A stretch of 64,000 bases of DNA, taken from contig NZ_JOFQ01000011.1 in assembly GCF_000718305.1 (NCBI RefSeq), positions 248,001 through 312,000 on the forward strand, read 5' to 3'. The notes under the pieces were generated by a model, which saw only the letters and a list, made by a program, of their open reading frames with translations, did no database searches and was not told where the DNA came from. Source of the DNA: Streptomyces niger. GTDB lineage: Bacteria; Actinomycetota; Actinomycetes; Streptomycetales; Streptomycetaceae. Shown piece by piece: positions 26,142 to 34,325 of this stretch (the first letter of the stretch is position 1; every line of letters begins with the position of its first letter). The translations under genes and the position numbers were made by a program.

Positions 26142-27112
26142 CACCAGGACTGCCGATGCCGGTACCCGCGCCCGGGCTGCCCGCACGCGTCCGCATCCAC
26201 GAAGTGGGCGCGCGGGACGGGCTGCAGAACGAGCAGACGGTGATCCCGACGGAGATCAAGGCGGAGTTCGTCCGCCGGCTGGCCGCCGCGGGCCTGGACA
26301 CCGTCGAGGCGACCAGCTTCGTGCACCCCAAGTGGGTGCCCCAACTGGCCGACGCCGAGCGGCTAATCCCGGCGGTGCGCGACCTCGCGCCCGAGGTGCG
26401 GCTGCCCGTCCTCGTGCCGAACGAGCGCGGCCTGGACCGGGCGCTGACGCTGGGCGCGGACCGGATCGCGGTCTTCGGCAGCGCCACCGAGTCCTTCGCC
26501 AAGGCCAACCTCAACCGCACGGTGGACGAGGCGCTGGCGATGTTCGCGCCGGTCGTCGCCCGCGCCAAGGAGGCGGGCGCGCACGTACGCGGCTACCTCT
26601 CCATGTGCTTCGGCGACCCCTGGGAGGGCCCCGTGCCGGTCCCCCAGGTCGTCCGGGTCTGCCGCGCGCTGCTGGACCAGGGCTGCGATGAACTGAGCCT
26701 CGGCGACACCATCGGCGTCGCCACGCCCGGCCACGTCACCGCCCTGCTCACCGCCCTGAACGAAGCGGGCGTTGCCACGGACGTGCTCGGCGTGCACTTC
26801 CACGACACCTACGGACAGGCGCTGGCCAACACCTTGGCCGCGCTGCAGCACGGCGTCACCACCGTCGACGCCTCGGCGGGCGGCCTGGGCGGCTGCCCGT
26901 ACGCCAAGAGCGCCACCGGCAACCTCGCCACCGAGGACCTGGTGTGGATGCTCCGCGGCCTCGGCATCGAGACCGGGGTCGACCTGGAGCGGCTGACCGC
27001 CACCAGCGTCTGGATGGCGGAGCGGCTGGGCCGGCCGAGCCCGTCCCGCACCGTCCGCGCGCTCTCCGCGTCCCTCGGCTCCCCCGACTCCCTCGACTCC
27101 CACAAGGAGTGA
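26138..27112 (+). CDS. hmgL: Hydroxymethylglutaryl-CoA lyase
   Basis: A 324-residue TIM-barrel lyase that splits 3-hydroxy-3-methylglutaryl-CoA into acetoacetate and acetyl-CoA, the last step of leucine breakdown. Evidence: [15 protein letters not shown] at the barrel start (metal-binding Asp), [40 protein letters not shown] with the metal-binding His pair, and the signature GLGGCPYA near residue 247 with the catalytic Cys. The ATG overlaps the mccA stop (ATGA), and acdH follows after five bases, so the four genes form one operon. The enoyl-CoA hydratase (methylglutaconyl-CoA) step is not encoded here. Confidence 0.93.
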   Translation: MTPGLPMPVPAPGLPARVRIHEVGARDGLQNEQTVIPTEIKAEFVRRLAAAGLDTVEATSFVHPKWVPQLADAERLIPAVRDLAPEVRLPVLVPNERGLDRALTLGADRIAVFGSATESFAKANLNRTVDEALAMFAPVVARAKEAGAHVRGYLSMCFGDPWEGPVPVPQVVRVCRALLDQGCDELSLGDTIGVATPGHVTALLTALNEAGVATDVLGVHFHDTYGQALANTLAALQHGVTTVDASAGGLGGCPYAKSATGNLATEDLVWMLRGLGIETGVDLERLTATSVWMAERLGRPSPSRTVRALSASLGSPDSLDSHKE

Positions 27113-27117
27113 CCCCC

Positions 27118-28293
27118 ATGTCACTGGACCACCGCCTCCCCTCCGAGCTGGAGGAACTGCGCACCACGGTCGAGGCGTTCGCCCACGACGTCGTCGCGCC
27201 GAAGATCGGCGAGTTCTACGAGAACCACCAGTTCCCTTACGAGATCGTGCGCGAGATGGGCCGGATGGGCCTCTTCGGGCTGCCCTTCCCCGAGGAGTAC
27301 GGCGGCATGGGCGGCGACTACCTCGCGCTCGGCATCGCCCTGGAGGAGCTGGCCCGGGTCGACTCCTCGGTGGCGATCACCCTGGAGGCCGGCGTCTCGC
27401 TCGGCGCCATGCCGCTGTACCACTTCGGCACGGAGGAGCAGAAGCGGACCTGGCTGCCCAGGCTCTGCTCGGGCGAGATGCTGGGCGCGTTCGGGCTGAC
27501 CGAGCCGGAGGCCGGCTCCGACGCGGGCGGCACGAAGACCACCGCGCGGCTGGACGCGGCCACCGACGAGTGGGTGATCAACGGCAGCAAGTGCTTCATC
27601 ACCAACTCGGGCACGGACATCACGGGCCTGGTCACGGTCACGGCCGTCACCGGCCACAAGGCTGTGCCTGATTCCTCCGGCGTGCGCCCGCTGATCTCCG
27701 CGATCATCGTGCCGGCCGGCACCCCCGGCTTCACGGTCGCGGCCCCGTACTCCAAGGTCGGCTGGAACGCCTCCGACACGCGCGAACTGTCCTTCTCCGA
27801 CGTGCGCGTGCCGGCCGCCAACCTGCTGGGCGAGGAGGGCCGCGGCTACGCCCAGTTCCTGCGCATCCTGGACGAGGGCCGGATCGCCATCGCCGCACTG
27901 GCCACCGGGCTCGCGCAGGGCTGCTTGGACGAGTCGGTGCGGTACGCGAAGGAGCGGAGGTCCTTCGGGAAGCCGATCGGGGAGAACCAGGCCATACAGT
28001 TCAAACTCGCCGACATGGAGATGCGCGCCCACACCTCCCGGCTGGCCTGGCGGGACGCGGCCTCCCGCCTGGTGCACGGCGAGCGCTTCAAGAAGGAGGC
28101 CGCGCTGGCGAAGCTGTACTCCTCGGAGATCGCGGTCACCAACGCCCGTGAGGCCACCCAGATCCACGGCGGCTACGGCTTCATGAACGAGTACCCGGTC
28201 GCCCGCATGTGGCGCGACTCCAAGATCCTGGAGATCGGCGAGGGCACCAGCGAGGTCCAGCGCATGCTGATCGCGCGGGAGCTGGGGTTCTGA
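27118..28293 (+). CDS. acdH: Acyl-CoA dehydrogenase (isovaleryl/branched-chain type)
   Basis: A 391-residue FAD enzyme. Blocks: EYGGMGGDYLALGIALEELA, LGAFGLTEPEAGSDAGGTKT, KCFITNSGTDIT, KERRSFGKPIGENQAIQFKL and IHGGYGFMNEYPVARMWRD with EIGEGTSEVQRMLIARELGF. As the last gene of the MccB-MccA-HmgL operon it most likely oxidises isovaleryl-CoA to 3-methylcrotonyl-CoA. The syntenic S. coelicolor gene (acdH, from memory) is known for branched-chain amino acid catabolism, so broader specificity for isobutyryl- and 2-methylbutyryl-CoA is possible. The ATG is preceded by CAAGGAGTGACCCCC, giving AAGGAG eight to nine bases away. Confidence 0.9.
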   Translation: MSLDHRLPSELEELRTTVEAFAHDVVAPKIGEFYENHQFPYEIVREMGRMGLFGLPFPEEYGGMGGDYLALGIALEELARVDSSVAITLEAGVSLGAMPLYHFGTEEQKRTWLPRLCSGEMLGAFGLTEPEAGSDAGGTKTTARLDAATDEWVINGSKCFITNSGTDITGLVTVTAVTGHKAVPDSSGVRPLISAIIVPAGTPGFTVAAPYSKVGWNASDTRELSFSDVRVPAANLLGEEGRGYAQFLRILDEGRIAIAALATGLAQGCLDESVRYAKERRSFGKPIGENQAIQFKLADMEMRAHTSRLAWRDAASRLVHGERFKKEAALAKLYSSEIAVTNAREATQIHGGYGFMNEYPVARMWRDSKILEIGEGTSEVQRMLIARELGF

Positions 28294-28311
28294 CCAGCAC
28301 CCCGTGAGCCC

Positions 28312-29922
28312 TCACTCCGCGGGCCACGGCACCTGCGGCGACCGGTAGTAGGTGATGCCCATCGCGTCCCAGCGCGGGCCCTGGGACGCGAGCCGCACCT
28401 TGTACCGGTCCCAGTCGTGCGTGCTCGCGGGCGACCACCCCAACTCCGCGATCCCCGGAAGCCGGGGGAACGCCATGTACTCGACCTGCGCGCTCTCGGA
28501 GAGCGTCTCGGACCACAGCGGGGCCTCCACGCCGAGGACCGAGCCGGCCGGCGCCCCCGCGAGGTACGTACCGGGGTCCCAGTCGTAGGACCGCTCGACC
28601 GGCACGTACCCGGCCCAGTGCAGCCCCCACGGGGTGTCCTTGGTGTACTGCATGTCCATGTAGGCCCGGTCGGCGGGCGACAGCACCAGCTTCGTGCCCT
28701 TCTTCGCCTCGTCGACGACCTGTGCCTTCTCGGCCGCACCCGTCGCGTCGTAGCCCCAGTACTGCGCCACCGCACCCTTGATCGGCGTGGCGCCGGTCAG
28801 CTGGTGCCAGCCGATCACCGTCTTGCCGTACTTCGCGACCACCGGCTGCACCTTGTTCATGAAGGTGACGTAGTCCTCGTGGCTGGTGGAGTGCGCCTCG
28901 TCCCCGCCGATGTGGAGGTACGGGCCGGGGGTCATGGCCGCCAGCTCGCGGATGACGTCGTCCACGAAGTCGTACGTCACCGGCTTCGGCACGCAGAAGG
29001 AGCTGAAGCCGACCTCGGTGCCGGTGTAGAGCGGCGGGGCGACGCCGTCGCAGTTCAGCTCGGCGTACGAGGCGAGGGCCGCGTTGGTGTGGCCCGGCAT
29101 GTCGATCTCGGGGACGACGGTGAGGTAGCGGCTCTGCGCGTACCGGACGATCTCCTTGTAGTCGGCCTTCGTGTAGTAGCCGCCGGGGCCGCCGCCGACC
29201 TGCGTGGAGCCGCCGTACGTGGCGAGCCGGGGCCAGGAGTCGATCGCGATGCGCCAGCCCTGGTCGTCGGAGAGGTGCAGGTGCAGCTTGTTGATCTTGT
29301 AGAGCGCGAGCTGGTCGATGTAGCGCTTGACCTTGTCCACGGAGAAGAAGTGGCGGGAGACGTCCAGCATCGCGCCGCGGTAGGCGTAGCGCGGGGTGTC
29401 CGTGATCGTGCCGGCGGCGATCGTCCAGGGGCCGGGCTGCGCCGTGCGCCGCTCCGCCGCCGCGGGCAGCAGCTGACGCAGCGTCTGGACGCCGTGGAAG
29501 AGGCCGGCCGGGCGGGCCGCGGTGAGGGTGACGGCGCGGCCGGTGACGGTGAGCCGGTAGCCCTCGGCGCCCAGCTTCCGTATCTCCGGCGCCTTGGCGG
29601 CGAGCCGGAGGACGATACCGTCGCCGCCCCTTGCGGTGACGGGGAGCGCGTAGCCGGTGGAGGGGCGCAGCACGTCCGCCAGGTACGCGGCGACCCGCTT
29701 CGTCTCGCCGGTGGCCCCGGGGACGCGGATGGCGGTCCGCTCCGTGAGGCGGTGCACGCCGGGGGCCGGGCGGACCGAGACCGGCGCCGGGACGATGCGG
29801 TCCAGCGGCACGGGGTCGGCGGCGGGCCGTGCGGCGGCGGGCGTCGCGCCCGCCGTGCCCAGGCCGGCCGCGGCCACCAGGAGGAGGGAGCAGAGCAATC
29901 TGTGCGGTCTCACGAGTGACAC
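28312..29922 (-). CDS. Secreted beta-N-acetylhexosaminidase (GH20)
   Basis: A 536-residue exported enzyme that removes terminal N-acetylglucosamine from chitooligosaccharides. A signal peptide occupies about residues 1-32 (RPHRLLCSLLLVAAAGLG). A GH20b domain is followed by the TIM barrel with the catalytic Asp-Glu pair in LHIGGDEAHS; other blocks are GAMLDVSRHFFSVDKVK, NKLHLHLSDDQGWRI, VVPEIDMPGHTNAALASY and GVEAPLWSETL. GTG at 29922 has AAGGGA seven bases upstream. A DasR-like box overlaps its candidate promoter, so it probably belongs to the N-acetylglucosamine regulon. Its divergent neighbours lead to glmS, also aminosugar metabolism. Confidence 0.93.
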   Translation of the reverse strand: MSLVRPHRLLCSLLLVAAAGLGTAGATPAAARPAADPVPLDRIVPAPVSVRPAPGVHRLTERTAIRVPGATGETKRVAAYLADVLRPSTGYALPVTARGGDGIVLRLAAKAPEIRKLGAEGYRLTVTGRAVTLTAARPAGLFHGVQTLRQLLPAAAERRTAQPGPWTIAAGTITDTPRYAYRGAMLDVSRHFFSVDKVKRYIDQLALYKINKLHLHLSDDQGWRIAIDSWPRLATYGGSTQVGGGPGGYYTKADYKEIVRYAQSRYLTVVPEIDMPGHTNAALASYAELNCDGVAPPLYTGTEVGFSSFCVPKPVTYDFVDDVIRELAAMTPGPYLHIGGDEAHSTSHEDYVTFMNKVQPVVAKYGKTVIGWHQLTGATPIKGAVAQYWGYDATGAAEKAQVVDEAKKGTKLVLSPADRAYMDMQYTKDTPWGLHWAGYVPVERSYDWDPGTYLAGAPAGSVLGVEAPLWSETLSESAQVEYMAFPRLPGIAELGWSPASTHDWDRYKVRLASQGPRWDAMGITYYRSPQVPWPAE

Positions 29923-29994
29923 GGGTGATCCCTTCGGCGAGCTTCGTGCATGACATGGCGTCGTGCATGGCATGGAGCAACCGAACGCTCACCT

Positions 29995-30036
29995 TGCGTA
30001 CCGTGCGTCACACCGGCGGTCAAGGTGTGGACCACT
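29995..30036 (-). promoter_or_regulatory. Candidate promoter with overlapping DasR-responsive (dre-like) element
   Basis: On the minus strand TTGACC (30018-30023), a 17-base spacer and TACGCA (29995-30000) form a plausible promoter for the hexosaminidase gene. Overlapping its -35, positions 30021-30036 read AGTGGTCCACACCTTG, matching 11 of 16 positions of the dre consensus AGTGGTCTAGACCACT, including the whole left half. Confidence 0.5.
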
Positions 30037-30072
30037 TCCACTCGGGCTCTCTCGGGCGGCCCGGCGACACGC

Positions 30073-30090
30073 CTGCCCGATATCGGGCAG
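30073..30090. promoter_or_regulatory. Perfect 18-base palindrome (candidate operator)
   Basis: CTGCCCGATATCGGGCAG is fully self-complementary with no spacer. It lies five bases upstream of the -35 of the promoter for the small gene at 30131, where an activator or repressor would bind. I do not recognise the regulator. Confidence 0.6.
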
Positions 30091-30095
30091 ATTTC

Positions 30096-30124
30096 TTGCG
30101 AAAGCGCGCCTGGCACCGCAGTAT
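30096..30124 (+). promoter_or_regulatory. Candidate leaderless promoter for the small gene at 30131
   Basis: TTGCGA (30096-30101), a 17-base spacer and CAGTAT (30119-30124) place the transcription start on the G of the GTG at 30131, six bases after the -10. No Shine-Dalgarno sequence precedes that GTG, in line with a leaderless message. Confidence 0.45.
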
Positions 30125-30130
30125 CGACAG

Positions 30131-30406
30131 GTGCTCGATCGCCGTCCGTCCCACGAGGACCTTGTAGAACACCTGGTACGCAGTACGCCGCTGCAGCGCG
30201 GCGAGGCGGTCCGGGTGATCCAGGACGTCCTCGCGTACTTCGACGAGACGACCGAGGTGTTCGTTCGCCGCAGACACCGCGAACTGCAGGGCCAGGGCCT
30301 GCGCAACGACGCGATCTTCGAGCGGATCGCCCACGAGCTGCCGCACCGCGCCGTGGCCCCGCCCGAGCTCTCGATACGTCAGCTGCGCCGCCTCGTCTAC
30401 GGCTGA
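30131..30406 (+). CDS. Small conserved hypothetical protein upstream of glmS
   Basis: A 91-residue, charged, mostly helical protein (HEDLVEHLVRSTPLQRGEAVRVI, then FVRRRHRELQGQGLRND and a C-terminal LSIRQLRRLVYG). I recognise no domain, membrane helix or export signal. It ends 43 bases before glmS on the same strand, so the two may be co-transcribed. I chose the GTG at 30131 because the reading further upstream is Arg/Cys-rich and has no ribosome-binding site, and because a leaderless promoter fits this GTG. A link to aminosugar control is only suggested by location. Confidence 0.6.
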   Translation: MLDRRPSHEDLVEHLVRSTPLQRGEAVRVIQDVLAYFDETTEVFVRRRHRELQGQGLRNDAIFERIAHELPHRAVAPPELSIRQLRRLVYG

Positions 30407-30449
30407 ACCAGCGGAGCACCACGAACCATCGATCAGGGAGGGTCCATCC

Positions 30450-32270
30450 ATGTGCGGAATCGTCGGATATATCGGAAAGCGTGATGTCGCTCCGCTGCTC
30501 CTGGAAGGGCTGCAGCGTCTGGAGTACCGGGGTTACGACTCCGCCGGCATCGCCATCCACGCCTCCGGCAAGGCCGGCGGGCTGAAGACCGCCAAGGCCA
30601 AGGGGCGCGTACGGGAGCTGGAGTCGCGGCTGCCGAAGCGGTTCGCCGGCACCACCGGCATCGCCCACACCCGCTGGGCCACCCACGGCGCGCCCAACGA
30701 CGAGAACGCCCACCCGCACACCGACGCCGAGGGCAAGGTCGCGCTCGTCCACAACGGCATCATCGACAACGCCGCCGACCTGCGTGCCCGGCTCACCGCC
30801 GAGGGCGTGGAGTTCGCCTCCGAGACCGACACCGAGGTCCTCGCGCACCTGATCGGCCGCTCCGAGGCCGGCACGCTGGAGGAGAAGGTCCGCGAGGCGC
30901 TGCGGCACATCGAGGGCACGTACGGCATCGCCGTGCTGCACGCCGACTTCGCCGACCGCATCGTCGTCGCCCGCAACGGCTCGCCCGTCGTGCTGGGCAT
31001 CGGCGAGAAGGAGATGTTCGTCTCCTCCGACGTCGCCGCGCTCGTCTCGCACACCCGCCAGGTCGTCACCCTCGACGACGGCGAGATGGCCACGCTCAAG
31101 GCCGACGACTACCGCACGTACACCACCGAGGGCTCGCGCACGACCTCCTCCCCGGAGACCGTCGAGTACGCCGCCGAGTCCTACGACATGGGCGCGCACG
31201 ACACGTACATGCACAAGGAGATCTCCGAGCAGGCGGACGCGGTGGACCGCGCGCTGCGCGGCCGCATCGACGACCGCTTCTCCACCGTGCACCTGGGCGG
31301 CCTCAACCTGGACGCGCGCGAGGCGCGGGGCGTCCGCCGGGTCAAGATCCTGGGCTGCGGCACCTCGTACCACGCGGGCCAGATCGGCGCGCAGATGATC
31401 GAGGAGCTGGCCCGGATCCCCTCGGACGCCGAGCCGGCCTCCGAATTCCGCTACCGCAACCCGGTCGTGGACCCCGACACGCTCTACGTCGCGGTCTCGC
31501 AGTCCGGTGAGACCTACGACGTGCTCGCCGCCGTCCAGGAGCTGAAGCGCAAGGGCGCGCGGGTGCTGGGCCTGGTGAACGTGGTCGGCTCGGCGATCGC
31601 CCGGGAGACCGACGGCGGCATCTACGTGCACGCCGGGCCCGAGGTCTGCGTGGTCTCCACCAAGTGCTTCACCAACATGGTGGTCTCCTTCGCGCTGCTC
31701 GCGCTGCACCTGGGCCGCATCCGCGACCTGTCCGTGGCGGACGGCAAGCGGATCATCGACGGGCTGCGCCGGCTGCCGGAGCAGATCACCGAGATCCTGG
31801 AGAACGAGGCGGAGATCAAGAAGCTCGCGGAACTGTATGCGGATGCGAAGTCGATGATGTTCATCGGCCGGGTCCGCGGCTACCCCGTGGCGCGCGAGGC
31901 CTCCCTGAAGCTCAAGGAGGTCTCCTACATCCACGCCGAGGCGTACCCGGCCTCCGAGCTCAAGCACGGCCCGCTGGCGCTCATCGAGCCGGCGATGCCG
32001 ACCGTGGCGATCGTCCCCGACGACGACCTGCTGGAGAAGAACCGCGCGGCGATGGAGGAGATCAAGGCCCGCAGCGGCCGCATCCTCGCCGTCGCGCACG
32101 CGGAGCAGGAGAAGGCCGACCACACGATCGTGGTCCCGAAGAACGAGCCCGAGCTCGACCCCATCCTCATGGGTATCCCGCTCCAACTCCTCGCGTACCA
32201 CACGGCCCTGACGCTCGGTCGCGACATCGACAAGCCCCGCAACCTCGCCAAGTCGGTCACGGTGGAATAG
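30450..32270 (+). CDS. glmS: Glutamine-fructose-6-phosphate aminotransferase
   Basis: The 606-residue enzyme makes glucosamine-6-phosphate from fructose-6-phosphate and glutamine, the first step to UDP-GlcNAc. The N-terminal Cys2 (MCGIVGYIG) is the glutaminase nucleophile; RLEYRGYDSAGIA and HTRWATHG complete that domain (1-220). Two SIS domains follow (about 285-430 and 455-595) with GCGTSYHAG, VSQSGETYD and the C-terminal KPRNLAKSVTVE. Length and ends are standard. GGGAGGG precedes the ATG. From memory, S. coelicolor has two glmS genes and this one is in the adpA-proximal position. A strongly structured region follows and may end or process the message. Confidence 0.96.
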   Translation: MCGIVGYIGKRDVAPLLLEGLQRLEYRGYDSAGIAIHASGKAGGLKTAKAKGRVRELESRLPKRFAGTTGIAHTRWATHGAPNDENAHPHTDAEGKVALVHNGIIDNAADLRARLTAEGVEFASETDTEVLAHLIGRSEAGTLEEKVREALRHIEGTYGIAVLHADFADRIVVARNGSPVVLGIGEKEMFVSSDVAALVSHTRQVVTLDDGEMATLKADDYRTYTTEGSRTTSSPETVEYAAESYDMGAHDTYMHKEISEQADAVDRALRGRIDDRFSTVHLGGLNLDAREARGVRRVKILGCGTSYHAGQIGAQMIEELARIPSDAEPASEFRYRNPVVDPDTLYVAVSQSGETYDVLAAVQELKRKGARVLGLVNVVGSAIARETDGGIYVHAGPEVCVVSTKCFTNMVVSFALLALHLGRIRDLSVADGKRIIDGLRRLPEQITEILENEAEIKKLAELYADAKSMMFIGRVRGYPVAREASLKLKEVSYIHAEAYPASELKHGPLALIEPAMPTVAIVPDDDLLEKNRAAMEEIKARSGRILAVAHAEQEKADHTIVVPKNEPELDPILMGIPLQLLAYHTALTLGRDIDKPRNLAKSVTVE

Positions 32271-32342
32271 CAGTAAAAGACCCACCGGGCGCCGCAACCA
32301 TCAATTGAGGAACCACAACGGCGAGCAACCCGGTCCGCGAGA

Positions 32343-32388
32343 GCGGCTGGGGGCACCTCCCAGCGGTAGCTGGGGGAGGCTTAGCCGC
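32343..32388. repeat. Dispersed Streptomyces palindromic repeat (cruciform)
   Basis: Outer arms GCGGCT (32343-32348) and AGCCGC (32383-32388) enclose an inner hairpin CCCAGC-GGTA-GCTGGG with flanking CCTC/GAGG. The core GGGGGCACCTCCCAGCGG is, to my knowledge, a common repeat of Streptomyces intergenic DNA. Confidence 0.7.
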
Positions 32389-32397
32389 AAAGGGAGA

Positions 32398-32448
32398 GTG
32401 AGGTGGGCCCCCGGTCGCGCCACCATACGAACCGGAGGTCCACCTCAC
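32398..32448. terminator. Long imperfect hairpin downstream of glmS
   Basis: Arms at 32398-32415 and 32431-32448 pair over 18 positions with one G-U and one mismatch around a 15-base loop. It could end glmS transcription or stabilise its 3' end. Confidence 0.6.
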
Positions 32449-32450
32449 GA

Positions 32451-32475
32451 TGCCGGCGTCGCCCTAACGCCGGCA
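32451..32475. terminator. Second stem-loop downstream of glmS
   Basis: TGCCGGCGT (32451-32459) and ACGCCGGCA (32467-32475) form a perfect nine-base stem with a seven-base loop, three bases after the previous hairpin. Confidence 0.65.
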
Positions 32476-32684
32476 GTGATGCCGCCTTCCCGGGAACCGT
32501 CACACCCGGGCGGCAGCACGCTGCGTGAAGGGCTTGTACCCCTCACAAGCGCACAACCCACCTCTACGAGTCAGTAGATTTGTCGACTACTGCCGGGATA
32601 TGACGTCTCATCACGCCGAAGTGACGTACCCGTGCAGACGCGAGGACGAGGCCGAATACGTACGGTGCGGACGGCCGCCCGCCG

Positions 32685-33206
32685 TCACGGAACGACGATC
32701 ACCGGTCGCTGTGCGCGACGCGCGAGCCGGCCGGCGACCGAACCGAAGATCCGCCCGACGATGCCGTGCGTGGAGCCGACCACGATGGCGTCGGCCGCGT
32801 ACTCCCGGCCGACCTCCTCCAGTTCGTGGCAGATGTCGCCGCCCCGCTCGACCAGGACCCAGGAGAGCTCGGCGAGGTGGTCGGCGCAGGCCAGCTCCAG
32901 CCCCAGGACCTCCGTACGATGGTCGGGGACGTCCACGAAGACGGGCGGTTCGCAGCCCGCCCAGACGGTCGTGGGGAGTCGGTTGGCGACATGAACGATG
33001 ATCAGCCCGGAGCCCGAGCGCCGGGCCATGCCGATGGCGTAGGCCAGGGCACGCTCGCTGGAGACCGAGCCGTCGAAGCCCACCACCACACCGTGCTGGA
33101 AGGCGGGGTCGCAGGAGTGGCGTGACTGTTCCGCCGCTTCGAGGTCCGCCATGGGATCGGCGACCTGCTTGCGGTCCGCGGGTTCGGAGAATTCGTGACC
33201 GGCCAT
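32685..33206 (-). CDS. Universal stress protein
   Basis: A 173-residue single UspA domain protein. The Rossmann-like fold starts at GVVVGFDGSVSSERALAYAIGMA, and the C-terminal nucleotide motif is GSTHGIVGRIFGSVAGRLARRAQRPVIVVP (G-x2-x-G-x9-G pattern with GS). Such proteins bind ATP and respond to stress or dormancy; the target is unknown. The first 40 residues before the domain are polar and variable. Two starts are possible (33206 or an internal Met 18 codons later); I took the longer one, although its ribosome-binding site is weak. It converges on glmS. Confidence 0.85.
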   Translation of the reverse strand: MAGHEFSEPADRKQVADPMADLEAAEQSRHSCDPAFQHGVVVGFDGSVSSERALAYAIGMARRSGSGLIIVHVANRLPTTVWAGCEPPVFVDVPDHRTEVLGLELACADHLAELSWVLVERGGDICHELEEVGREYAADAIVVGSTHGIVGRIFGSVAGRLARRAQRPVIVVP

Positions 33207-33650
33207 GAGTGTCTCGGCGAAGGGGAGCCCTCGTACCCAGAGGCGGAGGGGAACGACGATTGACTTGTTCGGGCAGTTGACTGAACTGGGCGGAGAGCGG
33301 GGCGACGGCGATGGTTCAATGCCGAACAATACGGCCGGGAATCATCTTCCCAACCCCTTACCCCAAGAGTACGGCGCCACTCCTCCCCTGCCCAGGGTCT
33401 CCGTAAACGGCGCTTGTCCCTTTTGACCGGACAGCGCCCCCGAACGTTCCCCGGAGCATGCCGGAGCGTCGCGCCGTTGGCAATGGCCTCCAGCTCCTTC
33501 ATATGGAGGCCGCCGCTCCGATGCGGAGGGCGTGACTCCGGTACGACCGCCTCTGCTCCGTCCGAACCCCCCGCGGTGACTCCCCGTGGCCGCCGGCGTT
33601 GTTCCAGTGGTCCCGCGCGGTCGGTGCGGATCACTCGGAAGGAGCCCCCC
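33207..33650. other. Divergent gene-free region between usp and a small membrane protein gene
   Basis: These 444 bases hold promoters for both flanking genes by position, but I cannot pick them firmly. TTGACT-type hexamers occur at about 33260 and 33277. The octamer TTGTTCGG (33265-33272) recurs inverted as CCGAACAA (33322-33329) and may mark a regulator site. Open readings through this stretch are Arg/Pro-rich and look non-coding. Confidence 0.5.
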
Positions 33651-33956
33651 TTGCCCGGTACGCCTCACCCACCCGTGGACCCCGTGCGCGACGTGGTCCG
33701 GTGGGCCGCCTTCAGCTGCGCACTGGTTCCGCTTGTCCTCCTCGTGTGCGGTTCGTCGCTCGGCGGGGCGGCCGGCACCGCCATCGGGCTCACGGCGGTC
33801 ACGTGCGCCTGCCGGGCGCTGCTGCGGCAGTCCGAGCGGACCGCCGCCCGGCTGGCCGTCGAACGCGTCTCCGTGCACCGCGGACGGCACGGCAGAACGG
33901 GCCTGGGGGCGCACCGGGGCGGACGCCACGGCGGGGGGCGCACGCCGGGGGATTGA
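33651..33956 (+). CDS. Small hypothetical membrane protein upstream of adpA
   Basis: About 101 residues starting at a TTG with AAGGAG six bases upstream, which decides the start. One or two hydrophobic segments (about residues 18-55: WAAFSCALVPLVLLVCG and AGTAIGLTAVTCACRALL) are followed by a basic, Gly/Arg/His-rich tail. I recognise no family. It precedes adpA on the same strand, but a 369-base gap with its own regulatory signals makes co-transcription unlikely. Confidence 0.6.
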   Translation: MPGTPHPPVDPVRDVVRWAAFSCALVPLVLLVCGSSLGGAAGTAIGLTAVTCACRALLRQSERTAARLAVERVSVHRGRHGRTGLGAHRGGRHGGGRTPGD

Positions 33957-34325
33957 GGCGCTCACGCGCGGGTGCGGGGGTGCTCGCACGGGCACCCGCG
34001 ACCCTTTTCAGCCAACTTCGACCCTCGGCACATCCCTTGGCAAAAGCGACCCCCAACCGCCCTTTGAACTGGATGGAAAGGACCGCACGGCGTGGTTGTG
34101 CCCCACGACGGACGGGCAGGGGCGGGAGGCGTACTTCCCAGCGGAGCCCACGAGTGGAACGCTTCGTGATCGAATGCTTCGCGCCAAGTTGCCATATCGA
34201 CTTACCAGCAGGTGGTGAACTTGGCACTCCATCCTCACGGGACACAGTAGATTCGATCTTGGCAATCACGGCGGGGGAACAGTGCAGGACCGAGAGGGCG
34301 AGACGACCGAGGGGGGCTTAGTGCC
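33957..34325 (+). promoter_or_regulatory. adpA upstream regulatory region
   Basis: A 369-base region without a gene. TAGATT (34248-34253) is a plausible -10, giving a leader of about 65 bases. Several TGGC-type sites resemble the AdpA consensus TGGCSNGWWY: the minus-strand TGGCGCGAAG at 34177-34186 matches nine of ten positions, with weaker TGGCACTCCA (34222) and TGGCAATCAC (34260) nearby. AdpA autoregulation is established in other Streptomyces, so these are natural candidates. Confidence 0.5.

Larger units (their letters stand above)
32271..32684. other. Gene-free structured region between convergent glmS and usp
   Basis: These 414 bases hold no gene that I can support. They contain, in order, a dispersed repeat cruciform, a long imperfect hairpin, a terminator-like hairpin and a small CAGTAG/CTACTG stem-loop (about 32570-32590). 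The lower GC after 32560 is the 3' flank of the minus-strand usp gene. Confidence 0.7.
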
